Assembly: GCF_016595235.1 (NCBI RefSeq)
Contig: NZ_JAENHL010000007.1
Location: 781,834-845,833, forward strand
Source: Taklimakanibacter albus
Lineage (GTDB): Bacteria; Pseudomonadota; Alphaproteobacteria; Rhizobiales; Aestuariivirgaceae
DNA length: 64,000 bases
Direction of reading: 5' to 3'
The translations under genes and the position numbers were made by a program. Below, in pieces: positions 8,996 to 17,285 of this stretch (within the stretch, counting starts at the first letter, position 1; each line of letters starts with the position of its first letter). The notes under the pieces were generated by a model that did no database searches, was not told the DNA's origin, and was given only the letters and a program-made list of their open reading frames with translations.

Positions 8996-10259
8996 CCGGC
9001 CGTACCGCATCCGGGCGGCTCAGATAATCATAGGCCGATAGCACATGGGTGCGCACGACATGGAGGAACTCCTCGATGTCGACATGCTCGTCATGCGAGC
9101 CCATGCCATGCGGGTAGGGACCATAGACATAGGCCGGCACGTTGTTGTGCCGCCAGAGCCGCGCATCGGTGCCGCCGATGCTGACGATCGGCGTCGGCTT
9201 CGGGCGGCCGAAGGCGGTGACGTTGTTCTGGATGATGCCGACCATCTCGTGATCGGGATCGCACCAGGACGGCTCGTCGCCGCCGATCTCGCGCCAGGTG
9301 GCTTCCGGATAGCGGCCGGTGATCTCGGCGATCTTCGGCAGGAGATCGGCCTTGCCCATGCCGACCGGCAGCCTCAGATCGGCGGTGAACGTGCAATGCG
9401 ACGGGATCATGTTGACCTTGTCGCCGCCATTCATCAGCCCGATATTGAGCGTGACCTTGGAGACGAGATCGCCGGCGCCCTTGCCCATCATGCGGTCCAT
9501 GGTGGGCCGGCCGAGATCGATGGCGCGCTGCACATTGTCGCTGACCCTTCCTTCGATGTCGGTCAGCTCTTCCAGCGCCATTGCGAGATTCATGGCGATC
9601 TTGGTGGCGCTGCCGGTCGCATGCACATAGGCGCCATGGGCGCCCCGCGTGCGCACCGTGAACTCGATCCACAACGGCCCACGCTCGCCGAAACGGATCG
9701 ATTCGGGTCCGCTCGGCTCACCATTGAGCAGGCAGTCGCCATGCACTTCCGGATGATGCTCCATCAGATAACGGGCACCCCAGGGCCCGAAAGTCTCCTC
9801 GTCGGAGACGCAGGTGAGCGTCAATTGGCCGTGGAGCTTGTCGCGCAGGCGCGACAAAAGCACATAAGTGATGAGCGAGGCGGTGGTGCCCGGCTTCATG
9901 TCTGAGGCGCCGCGGCCATAGATCTTGCCGTCGACGATCTCGGCGCCCCACGGATCTTTGCTCCAGCCGGCATTGCCAGGCGCCAGCGGGAAGACATCCA
10001 TATGGCCGTTGAGCACCAGATGACGCCCCGGCCGCGCCGCCTGGAAATTGGCGATGATATTGGGCATTTCGGGATGCGGCGAGACGATCCGGTGGTCGAG
10101 CCCCTGCCCGCTCAGATAGCGCGTGACGACATCGGCGGTCGAGCGTGTGTCGCCCGGCGGATTGGGCGAGCGCTCGCGCAGGAGAGCCCTGAGCAATTCG
10201 ATGATCTCGTCCTTCTCATTGTGGAGCCAGTCGAGCAATTGCTTGCGGTCTTCAGTCAT
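8979..10259 (-). CDS. M20 family metallopeptidase (ArgE/DapE/CPG2-like)
   Basis: 426-residue zinc-dependent deacylase or carboxypeptidase of the M20 family. NGHMDVFPLAPG carries the first metal histidine, GRGASDMKPG the bridging aspartate, and SDEETFGPWG the catalytic and metal glutamates. SIGGTDARLW and HGMGSHDEHVDI at the C-terminus give the remaining ligands. The central dimerisation lid (GAHGAYVHATG) is present. A GTG two codons before the chosen ATG is a possible earlier start, but GGGG precedes the ATG at good spacing. The substrate is unknown; it is not part of the transporter operon 3 kb away. Confidence 0.88.
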   Translation of the reverse strand: MTEDRKQLLDWLHNEKDEIIELLRALLRERSPNPPGDTRSTADVVTRYLSGQGLDHRIVSPHPEMPNIIANFQAARPGRHLVLNGHMDVFPLAPGNAGWSKDPWGAEIVDGKIYGRGASDMKPGTTASLITYVLLSRLRDKLHGQLTLTCVSDEETFGPWGARYLMEHHPEVHGDCLLNGEPSGPESIRFGERGPLWIEFTVRTRGAHGAYVHATGSATKIAMNLAMALEELTDIEGRVSDNVQRAIDLGRPTMDRMMGKGAGDLVSKVTLNIGLMNGGDKVNMIPSHCTFTADLRLPVGMGKADLLPKIAEITGRYPEATWREIGGDEPSWCDPDHEMVGIIQNNVTAFGRPKPTPIVSIGGTDARLWRHNNVPAYVYGPYPHGMGSHDEHVDIEEFLHVVRTHVLSAYDYLSRPDAVRPVNREA

Positions 10260-10397
10260 TGTCACCCCGATCGATCATCTCCGTGTGCTGGCCTTCTCTC
10301 CGCGTCTCGTCAAGTCTCGTTATTTATTCCCTTGCGGCATGCCTTCAGTTTCACCAAATATGCACTGAGGACCAAGTTCCTGACCGAGGGACGCGCG

Positions 10398-10778
10398 ATG
10401 AAGGATCAGACCTACGCCTTGCTGGCCGCCTTGTTCTGCGTCGCGCTCGCGGTCGCCGGCATCTATTACCTGACCGCCGACACGCCGATCTGGAACGACG
10501 GGAAGATTGACGAGCAGCCCACGACCGAGGCGCCTTCCCCGTCATCCGGCAAAGAGATCGACGAACGTATTCCGCGGGACGAGAATGCACCGGCCGTGGA
10601 GACATCGACCGGCGGCGACCGGATCATCACCAAGCAGGCGCCGGGCGAGACTATCGACATAAGGCCGCCTGAGAAAGACGCAGCCCCCGATTCCGTGGCG
10701 CCGCCCAAATCAGGCTCCCCGGCGCCCCCCGCATCCGGCAAGGAACTGACCGACCGCATTCCTGAAACAGAAGGCTGA
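10398..10778 (+). CDS. Hypothetical membrane-anchored protein with repeated SGKE(I/L) motif
   Basis: 126 residues: a single N-terminal membrane helix (ALLAALFCVALAVAGIYYLTA) followed by a Pro/Ser/Glu-rich, probably disordered tail of about 95 residues facing the periplasm. Two related blocks appear in the tail, SGKEIDERIPRDE and SGKELTDRIPETE, the second at the very C-terminus. The ATG follows GAGGGA. No enzymatic motif is seen and the family is not recognised. It could serve as a tether or adaptor in the envelope, which is speculation. Confidence 0.7.
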   Translation: MKDQTYALLAALFCVALAVAGIYYLTADTPIWNDGKIDEQPTTEAPSPSSGKEIDERIPRDENAPAVETSTGGDRIITKQAPGETIDIRPPEKDAAPDSVAPPKSGSPAPPASGKELTDRIPETEG

Positions 10779-10789
10779 GAGCCGGGAGG

Positions 10790-11065
10790 CTACTTCATTT
10801 TTTCGAGGCAGGTCCCCGCCGCTTCGCCGGCGGTCTCGCCTTCGCCGAGCGTCAGCTTGCCCTCGGCGATCATCTTTTCGACGATGCCGATCACGATGCT
10901 GCGGCCGGTTTCCTCGGTCGGGTGGCTCGCCTGGGTGGTCTCATAAATATATTTGGCGTTGGCCGGCAGCGATGCGGCGCATTCATCGGCGGCCTTCCGG
11001 TCGGCTTGAGCCGCCGTCGTCATGCCGGCGATGAACAAGACGCAGGAAACGACTTTCAATTTCAT
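10790..11065 (-). CDS. Small hypothetical secreted protein
   Basis: 91 residues with a signal peptide (VVSCVLFIAGMTTAAQA) and a mature part of about 70 residues containing two cysteines (ADECAASLP and GTCLEKMK), which may form one disulfide. The start was placed at the ATG preceded by AGAGAGGGAG. An earlier in-frame ATG would put ten charged residues before the signal peptide and is less likely. Periplasmic; function unknown. Confidence 0.7.
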   Translation of the reverse strand: MKLKVVSCVLFIAGMTTAAQADRKAADECAASLPANAKYIYETTQASHPTEETGRSIVIGIVEKMIAEGKLTLGEGETAGEAAGTCLEKMK

Positions 11066-11110
11066 CTGAAACTCCCTCTCTGTTGATCGCGACACGTCAC
11101 AATGCCCTTT

Positions 11111-12301
11111 TCAGGCGCCCTTCTCCAGCATGTAGTCCCGCGTGTTCGGTAGGACGTCGATACGCCGGGTCAGTTGGAACTGCATCACCATGTGGCCCGC
11201 ATAGCGGAAGCCCATCTCCGAGCCGGCCAGGTAGAACTCCCACATCCGGCGGAACGTCTCGGGATAGAGACGGGGGATTTCCGGGTCGGCCATGAATCGC
11301 TGGCGCCAATGTTTCAGCGTCTCGGCATAGTGCAGGCGCAGGACCTCCACATCGGTGATCCACAGCCCCGCCTCCTCGATGGCTTGGGTGACCTCGGACA
11401 TGGCCGGCACATAGCCGCCCGGAAAGATGTATTTCTGGGTGAAGGCGTTGGTGGCCCGTGGGCCTTCCATCCGGCCGATGGTGTGGATCAGCGCGACGCC
11501 ATCGGTGTCCAGCAGCCGGCGCACCGTCTCGAAATAAGCACGCAGGTTAGGGGCGCCCACATGCTCCAGCATTCCGACGGAGACGATCCGGTCGAAGGAA
11601 CTGGCCAGGTCGCGATAATCCCGAAGCTCGAAGGTGATCCGTTCCGCCAGCCCCGCGGCCGCCACGCGGTCACGTGCCAGGTTGAGCTGTTCCGTCGACA
11701 GCGTGACTCCGGTGACCTTGGCGCCATAGTCTTTGGCGAGCGTCATGGCCATCCCGCCCCAGCCGGATCCGATGTCCAGCACGCTCTGGCCCGGCTCGAT
11801 CCTCAGCTTGTCCGCGATATGGCTCTTCTTCGCCGCCTGCGCCTCTTCCAGGGTCATGTCCGGTCGGCGGAAATAAGCACAGGAATACTGCATGTCGGCA
11901 TCGAGGAAGCGCCGGTAGAGGTCGTTCGACAGATCGTAGTGGTGGGCGACGTTGCGCCGCGAGGCCAGCCGGCCATTGGCCTGCTGGAGGCGTCGCTTGA
12001 GCGTCTGCTTGAGGCGCTTCAGCAGCGGCGGGCGCCCCTTGGCGGGCGCCCGGCCGCCGCTGCGGCCCACCATGTCCAGGAGGTCCCAAAGGCCACCCTG
12101 CTCGATGACCAGGTCGCCGTTCATATAGGCCTCGCCAAAGGCCAGTCCGGGATGCAGCGCGATGCGGCGCAGCGTCTTGGCCGACAGGCGCAGGACCACC
12201 GGCGCCCCGCTGCCATCCCCGGCTTTGAGCGTGCGGCCGCCGGGCAGATGAACCGTCAGGTTCCCGACCTTGATCATCCGGCGAAGAAAGGATTCGATCA
12301 T
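11111..12301 (-). CDS. cfa: Cyclopropane-fatty-acyl-phospholipid synthase
   Basis: SAM-dependent enzyme that converts double bonds of membrane phospholipid acyl chains to cyclopropane rings, usually in stationary phase or acid stress. 396 residues, normal length. The N-terminal domain includes LALHPGLAFGEAYMNGDL-type sequence. YDLSNDLYRRFLDADMQYSC is the substrate-proximal region, and VLDIGSGWGGMAMTLA is the SAM-binding motif. SVGMLEHVG and IFPGGYVPAMSE are further Cfa signatures. An ATG eight codons downstream could also serve as the start. Rhizobial genomes often carry several paralogs; which one this is cannot be told. Confidence 0.92.
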   Translation of the reverse strand: MIESFLRRMIKVGNLTVHLPGGRTLKAGDGSGAPVVLRLSAKTLRRIALHPGLAFGEAYMNGDLVIEQGGLWDLLDMVGRSGGRAPAKGRPPLLKRLKQTLKRRLQQANGRLASRRNVAHHYDLSNDLYRRFLDADMQYSCAYFRRPDMTLEEAQAAKKSHIADKLRIEPGQSVLDIGSGWGGMAMTLAKDYGAKVTGVTLSTEQLNLARDRVAAAGLAERITFELRDYRDLASSFDRIVSVGMLEHVGAPNLRAYFETVRRLLDTDGVALIHTIGRMEGPRATNAFTQKYIFPGGYVPAMSEVTQAIEEAGLWITDVEVLRLHYAETLKHWRQRFMADPEIPRLYPETFRRMWEFYLAGSEMGFRYAGHMVMQFQLTRRIDVLPNTRDYMLEKGA

Positions 12302-12402
12302 GGCCCAAGCCTAACGTGAGCATGGCCGCTTGCGCCAGCCGTGAGTGCGGCCGCGGTGAACCCAGGAAAGCGGCTGGAAAATCATGATGTTAAGGAATTG
12401 AA

Positions 12403-12478
12403 TGGCGCCCCCTAGGGGAGTCGAACCCCTGTTTCAGCCGTGAGAGGGCCGCGTCCTGGGCCACTAGACGAAGGGGGC
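12403..12478 (-). tRNA. tRNA-Glu (anticodon CTC)
   Basis: A full cloverleaf is readable on the minus strand. The acceptor arms are GCCCCCT / AGGGGGC, the D arm is GTCTAGTGGCCCAGGAC, and the anticodon stem CGGCC / GGCTG has one G-U pair around the loop CTCTCAC (anticodon CTC). The T arm is CAGGGGTTCGACTCCCCTA, the discriminator is G, and CCA is encoded. The body aligns closely with E. coli tRNA-Glu except for the anticodon. Confidence 0.95.
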
Positions 12479-12568
12479 GCACTGTTCGAGGGGCTCGATA
12501 TAAGGGGCTCCGCCGCAAAGCGCAAGACATCCCGTGACGGACCGGGCCGGTCCAGCGCGCGCCGGCCC

Positions 12569-12805
12569 TCACTCCTCCCGGAACGCGCGCTCGACCTGGT
12601 CGCTGAGCGGCTTCACCAGATAGGACAAGATGGTGCGGGCACCGGTCGGGAAGAACACCTCGGCCGGCATGCCGGGCGTCGAGGTAGTACCTGGCACTGA
12701 ATGGGAAAGCTGCGACGCAATAGACTGCAATTGCGCAAGTGAGGGAGTCTGGCCATTTTCGAACAGCGCAGTTAACTGTATTTTGGCTTGCTCAATCGTA
12801 ATCAC
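12569..12805 (-). pseudogene. Chimeric small ORF ending in the C-terminus of a HlyD/PrsE-type secretion adaptor
   Basis: 78 codons. The last 35 residues (PGMPAEVFFPTGARTILSYL, then VKPLSDQVERAFREE) match the very C-terminus of periplasmic adaptor proteins of type I secretion systems of the HlyD/PrsE family, normally about 430-480 residues long. The first 40 residues (MITIEQAKIQLTALFENGQ...) are unrelated to that family and are coded by noticeably more AT-rich DNA. The reading frame is open across the junction, so it may be expressed as a new small protein, but I read it as the tail of a deleted adaptor gene. Its start overlaps the stop of the gene upstream by 4 bp. Confidence 0.65.
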
Positions 12806-13203
12806 AGCCCTCCCTCCCTGTAGGAAAGCGCTTCCTCACTAAATTTCACATCGACAGAATGTCCAGGAGGCAGGGAATGATGAACTCCGAATGCTTTCAA
12901 GGCTTCTTCAATATATTCTGCGATCTCAAGCTTCTCGGCACGAGACGAAAAGTCATACTTGCTGTAGCTTTCACGGACTGAGGACCAACCGTTCCCAAAC
13001 CTTTCTACAAAATACTCAATAATGTTCCTGTTTTCTCCGGCGAATCGGTAACTTGCGCTTACGGTAATATCCTTCCCTTTCACGTTCAGGACGAGACGTA
13101 TCTCGTCACGGGTCGCCATGATCTCCTTCAGCTCCATTCCCCGTTCGCGATCTATTGTTCTACCGCTACCCAGCCGCTTCGGGTCCCTTTCGATAACGAA
13201 CAT
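12802..13203 (-). CDS. Hypothetical protein in AT-rich island
   Basis: 133 residues, soluble, no signal peptide. Regions such as EIRLVLNVKGKDITVSASY and IIEYFVERFGNGWSSVRES suggest a small alpha/beta domain. I do not recognise the family. Base composition is lower in G+C than in neighbouring genes, which fits acquisition by transfer. The ATG is preceded by GGGGAAG. It overlaps the chimeric ORF downstream (ATGA), so the two would be translated together. Confidence 0.6.
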   Translation of the reverse strand: MFVIERDPKRLGSGRTIDRERGMELKEIMATRDEIRLVLNVKGKDITVSASYRFAGENRNIIEYFVERFGNGWSSVRESYSKYDFSSRAEKLEIAEYIEEALKAFGVHHSLPPGHSVDVKFSEEALSYREGGL

Positions 13204-13918
13204 GCACTTCCCCTATCCAAATTTTCTACGATGTACCGACACTGCTAAGCCCACGCCAACGAGATCTCCAGGATTTCGGTGACGGCAGTGGACCTAACCA
13301 TCTCGGCGCCTCACTTCTCCGTAGAACCGCACTTGCCAGGCCTCGCCTTAATTTCGGTGACAGTTAATTTCGGTGACAGTGCATTCAATTGGAACGAGAC
13401 TTCGGATTTGGTCCGCACCTGCCGGGACTGACCGTCGACGCGACTTCGACTTGCGCACCATTGCACAGCCCGTGAGCAAGCATTGATGTTGAAAGTTTGT
13501 CGACCTTGATCACGGAGGCGCTCGAGCCCCTCACACGGCGCAGAAGACAAGCGGCTCGCCCAATCCGCATTTGGCGGCCCGGCCAAAAGCCCGGCGGCAG
13601 CCTCGGCATAATTACCGGGACACGCGCAGTCAGCAGACTCTGCAAGGTTGGACGCCGCCCGCATCGAGATAGCCCCTGTTGGCGAATAGAATGCACGAGG
13701 CGAGACTCTTCCGCAAGTGAGTCTGGTTCAGTATTGCAAAGAGCCGGAATAGAAACACAAAAAATTTATCGCCATATTGAAACAGACTCTCCTGTCGCAA
13801 GGCAGCTACTAGGCCTGGAGCGATCATCGCCCCTATAGATGTGCCAGATCGGCACTGGCCCTAGCCCAAGCGGTGCAACGACGAGCCCATCAATATGCTG
13901 GGCAGGCCCCCCCGCCCC
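13204..13918. other. Gene-poor degraded region
   Basis: No convincing gene in about 700 bp. Short open frames on both strands lack ribosome sites and recognisable protein features. The stretch is more AT-rich than its surroundings and contains a tandem 16-mer (TTAATTTCGGTGACAG twice, at 13348-13379) and a related ATTTCGGTGAC near 13273. I read it as remains of an excised or decayed mobile segment next to the tRNA and the adaptor remnant. Confidence 0.5.
13348..13379. repeat. Tandem 16-bp direct repeat TTAATTTCGGTGACAG
   Basis: Two perfect, directly adjacent copies. A partial third copy (ATTTCGGTGAC) lies about 75 bp away. The complementary reading, CTGTCACCGAAATTAA, resembles termini of some insertion sequences, but no transposase is present, so this assignment is only a suggestion. 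Confidence 0.75.
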
Positions 13919-14266
13919 TCACTGCCCCTCCGGCTTCAACCTCACCCTGCTGACGACGACACCCTTCTTCGTATCGACGACCACCACTTCCTGGGTTCCA
14001 CTGGCAGTCACCTGCACCGCCATGGTGTTCCCGTCGAGCGTCACGGACCCGATCGTGGCGCCGGCCGGCACGCCGATCTCGACCAGGCTGGCTTTCGGCG
14101 GTTCTTCCGGCGCCTTGCCGCGCGTCGCCTTCCAGGCGATGCCGCCCAGCAGCACCACAAGCATGATGACGAGCAGCCCGCCCATGATATAGACGGTCCA
14201 TTCAAGGAATCGTAAGCCCGGCTGCGGCGGGGTATCCCCCATATCCGGTTGCTGGTTGTCCGTCAT
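13919..14266 (-). CDS. Hypothetical single-pass membrane protein (DUF6476-like)
   Basis: 115 residues. A short Pro/Asp-rich cytoplasmic N-terminus is followed by one membrane helix (VYIMGGLLVIMLVVLLGGIAW). A periplasmic domain of about 60 residues has strand-rich sequence such as SVTLDGNTMAVQVTASGTQE and ends VRLKPEGQ. Genes of this type commonly sit head-to-head with an rluA/rluD-type pseudouridine synthase in rhizobial genomes, as here; I believe the family is DUF6476. Its ATG overlaps the start region of rluD on the other strand, so there is no intergenic space between them. Confidence 0.75.
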   Translation of the reverse strand: MTDNQQPDMGDTPPQPGLRFLEWTVYIMGGLLVIMLVVLLGGIAWKATRGKAPEEPPKASLVEIGVPAGATIGSVTLDGNTMAVQVTASGTQEVVVVDTKKGVVVSRVRLKPEGQ

Positions 14267-15257
14267 GATGTCTCCATCGCTAGATCACTTGGAAGCGGCC
14301 GTTCCGCCCGAAGCCGCGGGCGAGCGGCTCGACCGCTTTCTCTCGCACCGCTTCCCCGAGGTGAGCCGGGCGCGATTCCAGACCCTTATTGCCAATGGGT
14401 GCGTCGATGTCGAGGGGGCGCCCGTCACCGAGGCGCGCCGCAAGATGAAGGCGGAGGATCATGTGACGGTCCGCCTGCCGCCCCCCGTCCCGGCCGAACC
14501 TTTGCCCGAAGCGATCGACCTCACCATCGTCTATGAGGACGACGCGCTCATCGTCATCGACAAGCCGGCGGGCCTCGTGGTCCACCCGGCCGCCGGCCAT
14601 GATTCAGGCACCCTCGTCAACGCCCTCCTCGCCCATTGCGGCGACAGCCTCTCCGGCATCGGCGGCGTCAAGCGGCCGGGCATCGTCCACCGCCTCGACA
14701 AGGACACGTCTGGCCTGCTCGTCGTCGCCAAGACCGACCAGGCCCATAAAAGCCTCTCCGAGCAGTTCGCCGCCCATGGCCGCGACGGAAGGCTCGAGCG
14801 CGCCTATATCGCCGTCGCCTGGGGCGCGCCTGAGCGCCGGCGCGGCACCATCGATGCGCCGATCGGCCGCCACGGCGTCAGCCGCGAGAAGATGACCGTC
14901 TCCCGCAGCCCCCAGGCCCGCGTGGCCATCACCCACTACGACGTGGAGCAAAGCTTCGGTACGCCACCGGTGGCGAGCCTCATCACCTGCCGGCTCGAAA
15001 CCGGCCGCACCCACCAGATCCGCGTGCATATGGCCCATATCGGCCACCCGCTCTTAGGTGACGAGACCTATGGCAAGGGCTTCAAGACCGCCATCCACAA
15101 GCTCCCCGAAGGCGCCCAGGTGGCGCTGAGGGCGCTCAGCCGCCAGGCGCTCCATGCCGCGGTGCTGGGTTTCGAGCATCCGGTCTCGGGCGAGCCGATG
15201 TCGTTCGAAAGCGATCCGCCGCCCGATCTCGCCGCTCTTATTTCGGCCCTTTCATAG
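14265..15257 (+). CDS. rluD: RluA-family 23S rRNA pseudouridine synthase (RluD-like)
   Basis: Converts specific uridines of 23S rRNA to pseudouridine. 330 residues. The N-terminal S4 RNA-binding domain (GERLDRFLSHRFPEVSRARF) is followed by the catalytic domain. The signature HRLDKDTSGLLVVAKT carries the catalytic aspartate, and TGRTHQIRVHMAHIGHPLLG is the conserved C-terminal motif. Two adjacent ATGs and a TTG three codons upstream are possible starts; the first ATG is given. No strong ribosome site is seen, since the upstream sequence is the other strand's first codons. RluD versus RluC or RluA cannot be settled without alignment. Confidence 0.9.
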   Translation: MMSPSLDHLEAAVPPEAAGERLDRFLSHRFPEVSRARFQTLIANGCVDVEGAPVTEARRKMKAEDHVTVRLPPPVPAEPLPEAIDLTIVYEDDALIVIDKPAGLVVHPAAGHDSGTLVNALLAHCGDSLSGIGGVKRPGIVHRLDKDTSGLLVVAKTDQAHKSLSEQFAAHGRDGRLERAYIAVAWGAPERRRGTIDAPIGRHGVSREKMTVSRSPQARVAITHYDVEQSFGTPPVASLITCRLETGRTHQIRVHMAHIGHPLLGDETYGKGFKTAIHKLPEGAQVALRALSRQALHAAVLGFEHPVSGEPMSFESDPPPDLAALISALS

Positions 15258-16010
15258 ACCTCTCGCCGCGGCGACGATCGCCTCGGGGCCGAGCGCCTCG
15301 TAGCCGATGAACGGCCGGTCATGCATGATCATGAGCAGCAGCGCCGTCGCCACCATGACGGTGACGAGGCCCAGCGCCACGGCGCGCGCTTTGTCCTCCT
15401 CGACATGCACGAAGGTGACGGCGGCGCCCAGGATCAGCGCCAGGATCAGCATCACCACCCATTGGTCCTCATTGACGCTGTTGCGCGCGATGTCGAGACG
15501 GCGCTCACGCGCATCGCCCACCGCATTGAGCGCCTGCATGATCTCGCCCGACAGCATCTGCTCACTGCCCGCCAGCGACACGGCGGCGCCGTAAAGCGCG
15601 GTCAGCACCTGCTCGGCGCCGCGCCCGCCGCCGGCGTCCGTCATCAGCGGCCATTCCGCCGCCGTCTGCCCGGCATATTCGGACACCAGATTGACGAGCT
15701 CGGAGCGCCGCGGCTCGGCGAAGAGATGCGCCAGCGTGCGCAACTGGCGGACTTGCCGCGCCTCGATCGCCACCGCCTCATAAGCCTTGTCCTCGGCCGT
15801 CCATACGCTCGACGACAGGAAGGTGGTGGCGAGCACGAACAAGGTGCCGCAAATGCCCTGCAAAACCGGCGACATGGCTTTGCCCCAGCGCATCAGGTGG
15901 GCCACCGGCGGCAGCTTGGGCAGCGCCCACAAAGCTGTGCTGACGAGCCCGGTCATGATCAACAGGACCAGGAACAGGGTGGGGAAGGACAGGAAATAGA
16001 GCCAGGTCAT
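15252..16010 (-). CDS. DUF4239-like (bestrophin-like) membrane protein
   Basis: 252 residues with two N-terminal and two C-terminal membrane helices flanking a helical soluble region, the layout of DUF4239 proteins. The first helix is FLSFPTLFLVLLIMTGLVST. SSSVWTAEDKAYEAVAIEA begins the soluble part, and the last helices are WVVMLILALILGAAVTFVHV and LGLVTVMVATALLLMIMH. Function unknown; a remote relation to bestrophin channels has been suggested for the family. It converges with the pseudouridine synthase gene, overlapping by 6 bp. Confidence 0.75.
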   Translation of the reverse strand: MTWLYFLSFPTLFLVLLIMTGLVSTALWALPKLPPVAHLMRWGKAMSPVLQGICGTLFVLATTFLSSSVWTAEDKAYEAVAIEARQVRQLRTLAHLFAEPRRSELVNLVSEYAGQTAAEWPLMTDAGGGRGAEQVLTALYGAAVSLAGSEQMLSGEIMQALNAVGDARERRLDIARNSVNEDQWVVMLILALILGAAVTFVHVEEDKARAVALGLVTVMVATALLLMIMHDRPFIGYEALGPEAIVAAARGL

Positions 16011-16198
16011 GCACCGGTTACCCGCAAGTTAGCCTGTTACTGATATACCCCAGCGACAGTTTGTCCATGGTCCGCTGGTCCAACCAGCCTCAAAGCCGAT
16101 CCCCGATATAATTCAAGGGATTGAACGCGTTTTCCAGCCCTGCGCCCGGCGCAGGCCAATATTGCAACTTGTTTAGTTTCTTTTTTGGCGGGAACGGT

Positions 16199-16226
16199 CT
16201 TAAATTTCGCACATTGATCCCTATAT
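16199..16226 (+). promoter_or_regulatory. Candidate RpoH-type promoter upstream of rpoH
   Basis: CTTAAA and CCTATAT are arranged with 17 bp between CTTA and the -10 element. The alphaproteobacterial heat-shock consensus is CTTG-N17/18-CYTATNT; the -10 fits fully and the -35 has one mismatch. It ends 60 bp before the start codon. This would make rpoH autoregulated. Confidence 0.35.
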
Positions 16227-16285
16227 CCTCATCACCGGAGAAGGCCCTTGCCTTCCACCCGGCCCGTGAAAGGGGGGAAAACTAA

Positions 16286-17200
16286 ATGGCCAACAGATCT
16301 ATGTCAGCACTGCCGAGCGTCTCGAGCGAAGGCGGCCTTTCCCGCTATTTGCAGGAGATCCGCCAGTTCCCGATGCTGCAGCCGGACGAGGAGTTCATGC
16401 TCGCCAAGCAATGGAAAGAGCATGGCGACCGCGAAGCCGCGCACAAGCTCGTCACCTCCCATTTGCGCCTCGTGGCCAAGATCGCCATGGGTTATCGCGG
16501 CTATGGCTTGCCCATTTCCGAGGTCGTCTCGGAAGGCAATGTCGGCCTCATGCAGGCGGTCAAGCGCTTCGAGCCCGACAAGGGCTTCCGCCTTGCCACC
16601 TACGCCATGTGGTGGATCAAAGCCTCGATTCAAGAATTCATTCTGCGCTCGTGGAGCCTCGTGAAGATGGGCACCACGGCCAGCCAGAAGAAGCTGTTCT
16701 TCAACCTGCGCAAGGTGAAGGGCCAGATCCAGGCCCTGGAAGAGGGCGACCTGCGCCCCGACCAGGTTAAGGAGATCGCCCGTCGTCTCGGCGTGCCGGA
16801 AGAAGATGTCGTGTCGATGAACCGCCGCCTGTCAGGCGACGCCTCGCTCAACGCGCCGGTGCGCGCCGAGTCGGAAGGCGAATGGCAGGACTGGCTCGTC
16901 GATGACACCGACACGCAGGAAGACGTCCTCGTCGAAAGCGAAGAGAAGCGCATGCGTCTCGAGCTTCTGACCGAGGCGATGGATAAGCTCACCGACCGCG
17001 AGCGCCGCGTCTTCGAGGCGCGCCGCATGCAGGAAGACCCGGCCACCCTTGAAGACCTGAGCCAGGAATTCGGCGTGTCGCGCGAGCGCATTCGCCAGAT
17101 CGAGGTTCGCGCCTTCGAAAAGGTGCAGAAGGCGGTCAAGAACGCCGCCCAGAAGGCGCTGGCGCCCAAATCCGCCCTCGCCGCCGAGGCCCGCGTCTAA
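16286..17200 (+). CDS. rpoH: RNA polymerase heat-shock sigma factor RpoH (sigma-32)
   Basis: Directs RNA polymerase to heat-shock promoters. 304 residues, the normal length. Region 1.2/2.1 starts at LSRYLQEIRQFPMLQPDEE. Region 2 has LVTSHLRLVAKIAMGYRGYG and the -10 recognition stretch ATYAMWWIKASIQEFILRSW. The RpoH box QKKLFFNLRKVK, which distinguishes this group from other sigma-70 proteins, is present. Region 4.2 (FGVSRERIRQIEVRAFEKVQ) recognises the -35. The ATG follows GGGGGGAAAAC. Alphaproteobacteria often have two RpoH paralogs; this resembles the main one. A matching heat-shock promoter lies before ftsH at 43.2 kb. Confidence 0.96.
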   Translation: MANRSMSALPSVSSEGGLSRYLQEIRQFPMLQPDEEFMLAKQWKEHGDREAAHKLVTSHLRLVAKIAMGYRGYGLPISEVVSEGNVGLMQAVKRFEPDKGFRLATYAMWWIKASIQEFILRSWSLVKMGTTASQKKLFFNLRKVKGQIQALEEGDLRPDQVKEIARRLGVPEEDVVSMNRRLSGDASLNAPVRAESEGEWQDWLVDDTDTQEDVLVESEEKRMRLELLTEAMDKLTDRERRVFEARRMQEDPATLEDLSQEFGVSRERIRQIEVRAFEKVQKAVKNAAQKALAPKSALAAEARV

Positions 17201-17222
17201 GACAAGCCTGAACGAGTTGAAG

Positions 17223-17264
17223 AGCGCCGTCCCGCATCAAACCGGGGCGGCGCTTTTCGTTTTG
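17223..17264 (+). terminator. Intrinsic terminator of rpoH
   Basis: AGCGCCGTCCCG pairs with CGGGGCGGCGCT around an 8-nt loop, with one mismatch. TTTCGTTTTG follows. It lies 23 bp after the rpoH stop codon. Confidence 0.85.
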
Positions 17265-17285
17265 CCCTCGCCCTATGCCCACTTT

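Noticed and set aside
13311-13838. Several overlapping frames of about 100 codons in the gene-poor region
   Set aside because: No ribosome sites, no protein-like features, and mutually overlapping on both strands.
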